DNA of 5,723 nucleotides. Source: Oscillospiraceae bacterium (GTDB taxonomy: Bacteria; Bacillota; Clostridia; Oscillospirales; Oscillospiraceae). A program made the position numbers and the translations under genes. The notes under the pieces are model-generated. The model searched no databases and was not told where the DNA came from. It saw nothing but the letters and a program-made list of their open reading frames with translations. Every line of letters begins with the position of its first letter. The stretch's first letter is position 1. The stretch covers positions 1 through 5,723 of the forward strand of contig JAIEIQ010000045.1 of NCBI GenBank assembly GCA_029065305.1. Direction: 5' to 3'. This document shows positions 1 to 5,521 of this stretch, in pieces.

Positions 1-1203
1 GGGCTTTTTGGCGTGGAGCTCCGCTTCCGGCCGCTGAACCTGCTGCTGCCTCTGGGGATCTCCTTCTATGTGTTCCAGACCTCCGGCTACCTCATCGACG
101 TCTACCGGGGCCGGACGTCCGCCGAGAAAAATCCGCTGAAATACGCCCTCTTCGCCGCCTGGTTCCCCCAGATGATCCAGGGGCCCATCAACCGCTATGA
201 CAAGCTCCAGCCCCAACTGCTGGCGGGCAATGATTTCAACGCGGACAACCTCAAGTACGGCATCCAGCTGATGATCTGGGGAATGCTCAAGAAGGTCCTT
301 CTCGCCGACCCCCTGGCCGGAGCCGTGGGGGAGCTCTACGGAAATTACGGCCAGTATCCTGGGGCGGCGCTGTTTCTGGGGGCGGCGCTCTACTGCGTCC
401 AGCTCTACTGCGACTTCTCCGGCGGCACGGACCTGGTCCGGGGGGCCTCCCAGCTCTTTGGCGTGGAGATGGCGGAGAACTTCCGCCGGCCCTACTTCGC
501 CCGGAGCGTGGACGAGTTCTGGCGGCGCTGGCACATCTCCCTGGGGGAGTGGATGAAGGACTACCTCTTCTACCCCCTGGCCCTCTCCGGACCCATGAAC
601 CGGCTGGGGAAGCGGGTGAAGGGCTCCCTGGGCCCCCATCTGGGCAAGCTGACGGGGCCCTGCCTGTCCACCCTGGTGGTGTTTCTGGCGGTGGGGATCT
701 GGCAGGGGCCGGGCTTCAGCAACATCGCCTACGGCCTCTGGAACGGGGGGCTTATGAGCCTGGCGATGCTCTGCGCCCCTCTCACTGGGAAGGTCAGAGA
801 GCGCCTGGACCTGCGGGACGGCAAGTGGTGGTTCCGGGGGTTCCAGACTTTGCGGACGCTGCTGCTGGTGATCATCGGTCGCTATTTCTCCCGGGCGGAC
901 AGCCTGCGCCAGGCCCTGGGGATGCTCAAGCGGACGGTGTTCCACTTCGGCCCGGCGGGGCCGGGGCTGTTCACCAGCTTCGGCCTCACCGGCTTCGACT
1001 GGCTGCGGCTGGGGATCGCCGGGGCGGTGCTGCTGGCGGTCAGCGTCCTCCAGGAGAGGGGGACGCCCATCCGGAAAACCCTGGAGAGGCAGCGGCCCGC
1101 GGTACAGTTCGGGGCGCTGTTTATCGCCGTGCTGCTCCTGGTGGCCTGCGTGTACCTGAATACGGACTACACCGCCATTATGTACGTCTATGAGAATGTC
1201 TAG
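1..1203 (+). CDS. MBOAT family membrane O-acyltransferase (DltB/AlgI/PatA-like), 5'-truncated
   Basis: The frame is open from base 1, so the true start lies upstream; the GTG at 13 is internal. 400 residues are visible and family members are usually about 450-500, so roughly the first 70-100 are missing. Visible family signatures, numbered from the first codon here: PLGISFYVFQ (17-26), LIDVYRG (31-37), YCDFSGG (136-142), and FWRRWHISLGEW with the first conserved His at residue 178 (bases 532-534). Several hydrophobic membrane segments follow. Known MBOATs of this type pass an acyl group across the cytoplasmic membrane to an extracellular SGNH partner, and such a partner is encoded 10 nt downstream. 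Oddity: the usual GLWHG motif reads GIWQG, with Gln235 (bases 703-705) in place of the His regarded as catalytic in this superfamily, and the later 'YHG' reads WNG. Family assignment is secure; donor, acceptor and activity are not known. Confidence 0.93.
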   Translation, partial: GLFGVELRFRPLNLLLPLGISFYVFQTSGYLIDVYRGRTSAEKNPLKYALFAAWFPQMIQGPINRYDKLQPQLLAGNDFNADNLKYGIQLMIWGMLKKVLLADPLAGAVGELYGNYGQYPGAALFLGAALYCVQLYCDFSGGTDLVRGASQLFGVEMAENFRRPYFARSVDEFWRRWHISLGEWMKDYLFYPLALSGPMNRLGKRVKGSLGPHLGKLTGPCLSTLVVFLAVGIWQGPGFSNIAYGLWNGGLMSLAMLCAPLTGKVRERLDLRDGKWWFRGFQTLRTLLLVIIGRYFSRADSLRQALGMLKRTVFHFGPAGPGLFTSFGLTGFDWLRLGIAGAVLLAVSVLQERGTPIRKTLERQRPAVQFGALFIAVLLLVACVYLNTDYTAIMYVYENV

Positions 1204-1208
1204 GAGGG
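1202..1208 (+). promoter_or_regulatory. Ribosome binding site that sets the start of the SGNH-deacetylase gene
   Basis: AGGAGGG lies 5 nt before ATG 1214 and overlaps the TAG stop of the MBOAT gene. Two upstream in-frame ATGs (1190 and 1196) lie inside the MBOAT gene and lack such a site. The start at 1214 also places a basic-hydrophobic anchor directly at the N-terminus. Confidence 0.85.
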
Positions 1209-1213
1209 AGTCC

Positions 1214-3049
1214 ATGTCCTCAAAAAAATGGCTTGTCATGTTTGCCCTGACCGTGGCGCTGGCCCTGGCGGTCTGCGCCGGGTTCAATGTGCTGGCGGAC
1301 CCCTTCGGCGTATTCGGGGACCCCATTCTGGACTGGTACGGCTACAACGAGACCAACAACCCCCGCACGGCCAAGCTGGCCTGGCTGGAGGAGCACCATG
1401 GGGACTTTGATTCCTATATCATCGGCTCCTCCTCCGCCGCCTCCTACAGCGTGGAGGAGCTGAACGGCTATCTGGACGCCAGCTTTTACAACCTCTTCGT
1501 CTACGGCTGTGACACCAGGGACTACCGGGACTTTGCGGCCTACCTCCTGGACAGCTATGAGGTCAAATACCTGGTGCTGAACCTGGGCATCAACGAGGCC
1601 AACACCTACGACACCGGCCAGGACAGCCTCAACGACAGGATGCACGCCCTGGCCAGCGGGGAGAGCCTGCCCCTGTTCTACCTGCGGTACGCCTTCTCCA
1701 ACCCCCGGTACGCCTCGGACAAGATTGCCGCCCGCTTCCGGGATACGGACCTGCCCCAGGTCTTTGACGTGTTCGACGTCCCCACCGGCTGCTACGACAA
1801 GCGGGTCCGGGATGTGGAGAAGATCGGGGATCCGGCGGTCTACGAGGCCGCCCACGGCGGGGACTTCTGGGTCTCCCCGGACACCGCCGGCCTGCCCTAT
1901 ATCGACCAGTGCGTCCAGTCGGTGGCGGAGATCCGGGACATGTGCACGGAGAAGGGCACGGAGCTCATCGTCATCGCCTCCCCGGTCTATATCGGACAGT
2001 GGAGCGTGTACGGACAGGAGGAGCTGCAACGGTATAAGACCGCCCTGGCGGAGGTGGTGGACTACTGGGACTTCAGCCTCACCCCCGTCTCCTACGACAG
2101 CCGCTACTTCTACGACGCCACCCACTTCCGCAACGCCGTGGGGAGCATGGTGCTGGCGGAGATCTTCGGAAACAGCCGGATCTACCGGCCGGAGGATTTC
2201 GGGGCTTACGTAACGGCGGAGAACTGCGCCGCCCATCTGGATGAGCTCTTCACCTACCCGCCGGCCTCGGATCCGGACAGCTATACCGTTGATGTGCCCA
2301 TCCTGCTCTACCACCATATCGACCAGGACGCCTCCAGCGACACAGCGGTGACGCCGGAGACCTTTGAAGCCCACATCCGAACCCTGGCGGAGGCGGGGTA
2401 TACCGCCGTCACCTTCCAGGAGATGATTGACTTTGTCCACCACGGCGGCACTCTGCCCGCCAAGCCGGTGTGCATCACCCTGGACGACGGGTATCTGAGC
2501 AACTATGAGTACGCCCTGCCCGTTCTGGAGAAGTACGGGATGCGGGCCACGGTCTTTGCCATCGGCGTGTCGGTGGGCCACGAGGATTTTTACAAGGATA
2601 CCGGCAATCCCATCACCCCCCACTTCGGCTGGGAGGAGGCCCGGGAGATGGCCGGGGTCATCGACCTCCAGTCCCACACCTGGGACCTCCACCAGTGGGC
2701 CCCCTTTGAGACGGGGGATCGGGTCCGCACCTCCGCCCTGCCCCTGGAGGGGGAGAGCGAGGCGGACTATGCCGCCGTCCTGGCGGCGGATCTGGAGCGG
2801 TATGAGGCGGAGCGTCTGCGGGAGCTGGGGGAGGGATTCTGCGCCCTGGCCTACCCCGGCGGATACTACAGCGATTTGACGGAGGTGCTCATCCACCAGG
2901 CGGGGATCCCGGTGACGCTGTCCATCCGGACCGACAGCCGGAACGTGCTGGTCCGGGGCCTGCCCCAGAGCCTGTACGCCCTGTGCCGGTGGAACATGAC
3001 GGAGCGGACTGGCGCGGCGGAGCTGCTGAGCATCGTAAGCGGAGAATAG
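1214..3049 (+). CDS. Membrane-anchored fusion: DltD/AlgJ-like SGNH domain plus NodB/PgaB-type polysaccharide deacetylase
   Basis: The protein has 611 residues with two catalytic modules. Residues 1-25 are a basic start and one hydrophobic helix (signal anchor), followed by ADPFG, common in this SGNH group. The SGNH domain spans about 30-330: a GSSS nucleophile block at 71-74 (Ser73 by analogy to GDS), an LGIN block with Asn127, and DATH with Asp301/His304, so the Ser-Asp-His set is complete. After a short linker comes a carbohydrate esterase family 4 domain (about 358-600): LLYHH (364-368), TLDDGY (422-427, metal Asp425), SHTWDLH (487-493, His488/His493) and AYPGGYY (546-552). The His-x4-His spacing matches PgaB/IcaB rather than the commoner H(S/T)xxH. 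The family role is N-deacetylation of extracellular poly-GlcNAc-type glycans, while DltD/AlgJ domains partner MBOATs in O-acylation. The inferred role is outer-face editing of acyl groups on an envelope polysaccharide. The glycan is unknown. Confidence 0.9.
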   Translation: MSSKKWLVMFALTVALALAVCAGFNVLADPFGVFGDPILDWYGYNETNNPRTAKLAWLEEHHGDFDSYIIGSSSAASYSVEELNGYLDASFYNLFVYGCDTRDYRDFAAYLLDSYEVKYLVLNLGINEANTYDTGQDSLNDRMHALASGESLPLFYLRYAFSNPRYASDKIAARFRDTDLPQVFDVFDVPTGCYDKRVRDVEKIGDPAVYEAAHGGDFWVSPDTAGLPYIDQCVQSVAEIRDMCTEKGTELIVIASPVYIGQWSVYGQEELQRYKTALAEVVDYWDFSLTPVSYDSRYFYDATHFRNAVGSMVLAEIFGNSRIYRPEDFGAYVTAENCAAHLDELFTYPPASDPDSYTVDVPILLYHHIDQDASSDTAVTPETFEAHIRTLAEAGYTAVTFQEMIDFVHHGGTLPAKPVCITLDDGYLSNYEYALPVLEKYGMRATVFAIGVSVGHEDFYKDTGNPITPHFGWEEAREMAGVIDLQSHTWDLHQWAPFETGDRVRTSALPLEGESEADYAAVLAADLERYEAERLRELGEGFCALAYPGGYYSDLTEVLIHQAGIPVTLSIRTDSRNVLVRGLPQSLYALCRWNMTERTGAAELLSIVSGE

Positions 3050-3054
3050 GTGAA

Positions 3055-3771
3055 ATGGATATTTTTGAAAAAATTTACCGCCCGGAGGCGGAGCACTGCA
3101 CGGAGGACGGCCTTCTGCGCCTGCTGGAGGACGCGGCCACCGCCCACGCCATCCGGCTGGGCATCGACCACGACCGGCTCCTGTCCCGGTACGGTTGTAT
3201 CTGGATGCTCAGCCGGAGCTGGTACCGGGTGCCCGGCCCGCCCAGGGCGGGGGAGGCGCTGCAGATTCAGACCTGGGTGTCCGCCGCAGAGAGCTGGGGC
3301 AGCTGGCGGGCCCACCGGATTGGAGAGAATGGGGAGAGCCTGGAGCTGTGGGTGCTGGCGGACGTGGAGACCCGGAAGCTGGTCCCCATCTCACGCATCC
3401 CCATGCCGGAGGGCGCGGCGCTGGAGGCGGGCCGGACCCTGCCCCCCAAGGTGCCGCCCCTGCGGGGAGGCGAGCCCATCGGCTCCTTTACTGTGGAGGA
3501 GGCGGACCTGGATATCAACGGGCACATGAACAACACCCGCTATGTCCGCCGGGCCCTGGCCCTGCTGCGCGGGGCGGCGGACTGCCCGGACTTCTTTCCG
3601 GAGCTGCGGGTTACCTACTCCCGGGAGTGCCGGCTGGGAGAGGCCATCGCCCTGACGGCGGAGCGCCGCCCGGAGGGCTTCCTCCTCTGCGGCTGCGGCC
3701 CGGAGGGAAAGCCCCGGTTTGGCGTTTGGGCCAGCGGCTATTCCCAGGCCTCCCACACCTCGGGGCAGTAG
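3055..3771 (+). CDS. Acyl-ACP thioesterase (FatA/FatB-like, double hotdog)
   Basis: The product has 238 residues, the normal length for bacterial members of this family. It should hydrolyse acyl-ACP to free fatty acid and ACP in the cytoplasm. The N-terminal hotdog contains IQTWVSAAESWGSWR (71-85) and the LELWVLADVETRKLVPI region (96-112). The C-terminal hotdog carries the active-site block DLDINGHMNNTRY (151-163) with Asp153, Asn155 and His157. VTYSREC (186-192) follows and matches the plant-type 'YRREC' motif, with Glu191. ATG 3055 is chosen because it follows the previous stop by 5 nt, has GGAG about 10 nt upstream, and starts MDIFEKIY as relatives do; the longer in-frame GTG start lies inside the previous gene. 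It closes the MBOAT operon, so its free acid or acyl-ACP pool may relate to that system (inference). The last ten or so residues run into the opposing gene. Confidence 0.88.
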   Translation: MDIFEKIYRPEAEHCTEDGLLRLLEDAATAHAIRLGIDHDRLLSRYGCIWMLSRSWYRVPGPPRAGEALQIQTWVSAAESWGSWRAHRIGENGESLELWVLADVETRKLVPISRIPMPEGAALEAGRTLPPKVPPLRGGEPIGSFTVEEADLDINGHMNNTRYVRRALALLRGAADCPDFFPELRVTYSRECRLGEAIALTAERRPEGFLLCGCGPEGKPRFGVWASGYSQASHTSGQ

Positions 3772-4073
3772 CCCACGGTGACGAGCTTCCCGTTGCGGAC
3801 GATGGGGGTGTTGAAGAGCTGGGGGCTGTCGAAGAGCTTCTCTTCCGCCGCGTCGGGGGTGATATACGCTATGTATAAATCCTGGTAGGCTTTACACTTT
3901 GTGTTTACCAGCTGTTCCAATTTCAGCTTCTGCCGTATGGAGCGGTACTCCCCGGGGGAGAAGCCCTTTTTCGGCAGGTCGATATACTGGTACTTGATCC
4001 GCCGCTCCTTGAACCACCGCTCCGCCTTCTTGGTGTCAAAGCACTTGGAGGAGCCAAAAATCTGAACATTCAT
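3738..4073 (-). CDS. ArsC/Spx-fold arsenate reductase family protein, single-Cys type
   Basis: The product has 111 residues with a thioredoxin-like ArsC fold. It opens MNVQIFGSSKCFDTKKAERW, followed by YQYIDL (28-33), and ends with the conserved NTPIVRNGKLVTVGY and PEVWEAWE tail. The N-terminal Cys11 is followed by FDT, so there is no CxxC redox pair as in Spx/MgsR; further cysteines are Cys60 and Cys103. Start ATG 4073 is supported by AAGGAG 9 nt upstream (complement of 4083-4088); the much longer open frame upstream runs through the sirtuin gene antisense and is not real. Family members are often labelled arsenate reductase, but no ars genes are nearby, so a general thiol-redox role is at least as likely. 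It is divergent from the sirtuin gene and overlaps the thioesterase gene convergently by 34 bp. Confidence 0.87.
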   Translation of the reverse strand: MNVQIFGSSKCFDTKKAERWFKERRIKYQYIDLPKKGFSPGEYRSIRQKLKLEQLVNTKCKAYQDLYIAYITPDAAEEKLFDSPQLFNTPIVRNGKLVTVGYCPEVWEAWE

Positions 4074-4082
4074 AAAAGCAAA

Positions 4083-4088
4083 CTCCTT
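4083..4088 (-). promoter_or_regulatory. Ribosome binding site for the ArsC-like gene
   Basis: On the minus strand AAGGAG precedes ATG 4073 with a 9-nt spacer. It fixes the short start against the long open frame that extends upstream. Confidence 0.75.
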
Positions 4089-4092
4089 TTCA

Positions 4093-4120
4093 TTTACAGA
4101 TTGTATTCTCGATTTGTAAA
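4093..4120 (+). promoter_or_regulatory. Imperfect inverted repeat in the divergent ArsC-like/sirtuin gap, possible operator
   Basis: The arms TTTACAGAT (4093-4101) and ATTTGTAAA (4112-4120) pair at 8 of 9 positions around a 10-nt centre. TTTACA resembles a -35 box and appears on both strands, 16 nt from TGTAAA. On the minus strand a TACAAT -10-like hexamer sits at 4105-4100. The site lies in the only short AT-richer stretch between two divergent genes, where promoters must be. Neither promoter is convincing alone. Operator function is inference. Confidence 0.4.
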
Positions 4121-4145
4121 AGCTGATATGCCCCACGGAAAAATT

Positions 4146-4151
4146 GGAGGA
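4146..4151 (+). promoter_or_regulatory. Ribosome binding site that sets the sirtuin start
   Basis: GGAGGA precedes ATG 4158 by 6 nt. The in-frame ATG at 4101 has no such site and would add 19 residues unrelated to sirtuins. Confidence 0.85.
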
Positions 4152-4157
4152 AAGCGT

Positions 4158-4871
4158 ATGACAGAAGAAGTAAAAACCTTGAAGGACTGGATCGACCGCA
4201 GCGACAATATCGTCTTCTTCGGCGGCGCCGGGGTGAGCACCGAGAGCGGCATCCCGGACTTCCGCAGCGTGGACGGGCTCTATAACCAGGAGTACGACTA
4301 CCCGCCGGAGACCATTCTCAGCCACAGCTTCTATGAGCGGAATCCGGAGGAGTTCTACCGCTTTTACCGCAATAAGATGCTCTGCCTGGACGCGAAGCCC
4401 AACGCCGCCCACCGGAAGCTGGCGGAGCTGGAGGAGCGTGGGAAGCTGAGGGCGGTGATCACCCAGAACATCGACGGCCTCCACCAGAAGGCCGGGAGCC
4501 GGAACGTCCTGGAGCTCCACGGCAGCGTTCTGCGCAACTACTGCGTCAAGTGCGGAAAATTCTACGGCGTGGAGGCCGTACAGCGGAGCGGGGGCGTGCC
4601 CCGGTGCGGCTGCGGCGGGATCATCAAGCCGGACGTGGTGCTCTACGAGGAGGGGCTGGATCAGGACGTGATAGCCCGTGCGGTGGCGGCTATCCGTCAG
4701 GCGGAGGTGCTCATCATCGGCGGCACGTCCCTGTCGGTGTACCCGGCGGCGGGGCTGGTGCAGTACTACCGGGGGAACAAGCTGGCGGTCATCAACAGGA
4801 CCGCGCTCCCGGGGACGGGGGCGGAGCTGACCATCCGGGAGCCCATCGGCCAGGTGCTGGGGCAGATATAG
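4158..4871 (+). CDS. cobB: NAD-dependent protein deacylase, sirtuin (Sir2/CobB family)
   Basis: The product has 237 residues, typical of bacterial sirtuins. It removes acetyl or other acyl groups from protein lysines using NAD+, yielding nicotinamide and O-acyl-ADP-ribose. All hallmarks are present: the NAD-binding block GGAGVSTESGIPDFRS (22-37), TQNIDGLH (102-109), and catalytic His121 in LELHGS. The zinc site has four cysteines, Cys129-x2-Cys132 and Cys150-x-Cys152, followed by IIKPDVVLYEE (155-165). The second Rossmann block is GGTSLSVYPAAGL (188-200). The start is fixed by GGAGGA upstream. It is a single gene, divergent from the ArsC-like gene, and the next gene on this strand is a tRNA with its own promoter. 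I see no clear intrinsic terminator after its stop. The symbol is the family name; the acyl preference cannot be read from the sequence. Confidence 0.95.
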   Translation: MTEEVKTLKDWIDRSDNIVFFGGAGVSTESGIPDFRSVDGLYNQEYDYPPETILSHSFYERNPEEFYRFYRNKMLCLDAKPNAAHRKLAELEERGKLRAVITQNIDGLHQKAGSRNVLELHGSVLRNYCVKCGKFYGVEAVQRSGGVPRCGCGGIIKPDVVLYEEGLDQDVIARAVAAIRQAEVLIIGGTSLSVYPAAGLVQYYRGNKLAVINRTALPGTGAELTIREPIGQVLGQI

Positions 4872-4955
4872 GGTCAGTATAGCAGAGCGGTCCGGGTTTC
4901 GCAAGGGCGGCGGAGGGCCGGAGAAAGAAAAAAACAGATTTCTCGAAATTTGTAG

Positions 4956-4984
4956 TTGACAAAGAGGGAGAAAGTAGCTATAAT
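4956..4984 (+). promoter_or_regulatory. Consensus sigma-70/sigma-A promoter for the tRNA-Leu pair
   Basis: TTGACA (4956-4961) and TATAAT (4979-4984) both match consensus exactly and are separated by 17 nt. Transcription should start near 4991, about 25 nt before the first tRNA. Upstream bases 4927-4952 are A/T-rich, like an UP element. Such a perfect promoter fits a stable-RNA unit. Confidence 0.9.
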
Positions 4985-5015
4985 AATCTCTGCTGGTTGT
5001 CCCTGGAATGGATAT

Positions 5016-5100
5016 GCGAGTGTGCTGGAACTGGTAGACAGGCACGTTTGAGGGGCGTGTGTCAACAGACGTACGGGTTCAAGTCCCGTCACTCGCACCA
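5016..5100 (+). tRNA. tRNA-Leu, anticodon GAG
   Basis: This is an 85-nt class II tRNA with CCA encoded. The acceptor stem is GCGAGTG (5016-5022) with CACTCGC (5090-5096), discriminator A5097 and CCA 5098-5100. The anticodon stem CACGT/GCGTG encloses a 7-nt loop with GAG at 5050-5052, reading CUC/CUU. A long variable arm (GTC-AACA-GAC) and discriminator A are leucine features. The T-loop TTCAAGT lies on a CGGG-containing stem. It is the first gene of a two-tRNA transcript. Confidence 0.96.
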
Positions 5101-5136
5101 CTCCTCTCCCAGGAGGCCCGCAAAGTGAATAGACGC

Positions 5137-5224
5137 GCGCGAGTGGTGGAATTGGCAGACTCGCTAGATTCAGGTTCTAGTGCTCAATACGGGCGTGCGG
5201 GTTCAAGTCCCGCCTCGCGCACCA
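5137..5224 (+). tRNA. tRNA-Leu, anticodon CAG
   Basis: This is an 88-nt class II tRNA with CCA encoded. The acceptor stem is GCGCGAG (5137-5143) with CTCGCGC (5214-5220), discriminator A5221 and CCA 5222-5224. The anticodon stem CTAGA/TCTAG closes a loop with CAG at 5171-5173, reading CUG, a codon used heavily in the coding regions here. A long variable arm (GCTC/GGGC) supports leucine. It lies 36 nt after the first tRNA-Leu with no promoter between, so the two are co-transcribed and then processed. Confidence 0.96.
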
Positions 5225-5262
5225 AAAAAGATGTACCGCATAGCGGTACATCTTTTCTCTTT
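5225..5262. terminator. Bidirectional intrinsic terminator
   Basis: A perfect 10-bp stem GATGTACCGC (5230-5239) / GCGGTACATC (5243-5252) with a 3-nt loop is followed by TTTTCTCTTT on the plus strand. On the minus strand it is followed by a six-T run (complement of 5224-5229). It begins right at the CCA of the second tRNA-Leu and ends the tRNA transcript. It can also stop transcription arriving on the minus strand. Confidence 0.92.
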
Positions 5263-5314
5263 AAGTTCCGGCGGTCTTCGCTTTCAGCTGCCCCTTTACC
5301 TCCGCCCACGTCAT
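5261..5314 (-). CDS. Possible 17-residue ORF coupled to the small membrane-protein ORF
   Basis: The predicted peptide is MTWAEVKGQLKAKTAGT. Its ATG overlaps the TGA of the preceding ORF in an ATGA arrangement typical of translational coupling, and its TAA falls at the edge of the terminator. The position fits the last gene of a minus-strand transcript. It may equally be the remnant of a longer gene, or chance. No family is recognised. Confidence 0.25.
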   Translation of the reverse strand: MTWAEVKGQLKAKTAGT

Positions 5315-5472
5315 GCAATGATCTTTTCCAGGACTTCCCGGTGGTCAAAGTCCCGGCGGGACAGATTATAGGCCGGCCGTTTTGCTTCAGGATAAAATTT
5401 GCCCTCATAGCCAACACAGATGACTATGAGGGCAAACCAGACGCCGTACACCGCCAAACTGGCTTTGGTCAT
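5311..5472 (-). CDS. Possible 53-residue single-pass membrane protein, unrecognised
   Basis: An ATG at 5472 opens a 53-residue frame. Residues about 5-21 (SLAVYGVWFALIVICVG) form a hydrophobic helix, followed by a charged tail with basic and acidic residues ending EVLEKIIA. AAAAGG lies about 12 nt upstream, a weak and distant ribosome site. A perfect 13-bp inverted repeat crosses the codons of the hydrophobic segment, so the DNA may instead be a structured non-coding element. It would belong to the chromosomal flank of the att-like site. I do not recognise the product; coding status is uncertain. Confidence 0.4.
   Translation of the reverse strand: MTKASLAVYGVWFALIVICVGYEGKFYPEAKRPAYNLSRRDFDHREVLEKIIA
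5398..5436. repeat. Perfect 13-bp inverted repeat with 13-nt loop
   Basis: TTTGCCCTCATAG (5398-5410) and CTATGAGGGCAAA (5424-5436) are exact reverse complements. Read on the minus strand the hairpin is followed by TTTTATCC, so it could act as a weak terminator or attenuator just past the att-like site. The 13-nt loop is long for that role. It lies inside the possible 53-residue ORF. Confidence 0.8.
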
Positions 5473-5493
5473 GGCGTTCGTATACCTTTTGAT

Positions 5494-5521
5494 TGGTGGA
5501 CGCTAACGGACTTGAACCGCT
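5494..5521 (-). other. tRNA 3'-end fragment, probable attachment-site (attR) scar
   Basis: On the minus strand this 28-nt stretch is exactly the 3' part of a tRNA. It has T-stem AGCGG, T-loop TTCAAGT and T-stem CCGTT (all five pairs form, one G-U), then acceptor strand AGCGTCC, discriminator A and CCA. No matching 5' acceptor (GGACGCT), D-arm or proper anticodon arm lies upstream; instead a coding-like sequence runs into it. Integration of phages and ICEs into tRNA 3' ends leaves such a fragment at the distal junction. The acceptor differs from both tRNA-Leu genes here, so it comes from another tRNA. The tRNA identity cannot be deduced. Confidence 0.65.

Noticed and set aside
1220..2896. A long minus-strand open frame opposite the SGNH-deacetylase gene
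   Set aside because: It has low-complexity Val/Gly/Leu/Asp composition with no motif, caused by GC-rich codon bias; the plus strand has two complete catalytic domains.
4872..4955. Intrinsic terminator after the sirtuin gene
   Set aside because: Only weak repeats are present (TCCGG/CCGGA and GAGAAA/TTTCTC) and no GC hairpin is followed by a T-run on the plus strand.
3738..5045. A 435-residue minus-strand open frame
   Set aside because: Only its last 111 residues (from ATG 4073) are a real family; the rest is antisense to the sirtuin gene and to a tRNA.
4874..5101. Minus-strand ORF containing GLEPVRLLTHAP
   Set aside because: This is the well-known false protein produced by antisense reading of a tRNA-Leu gene.
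5184..5417. 77-residue minus-strand ORF ending REAGLEPARPY
   Set aside because: It reads through the terminator hairpin and antisense of tRNA-Leu(CAG).
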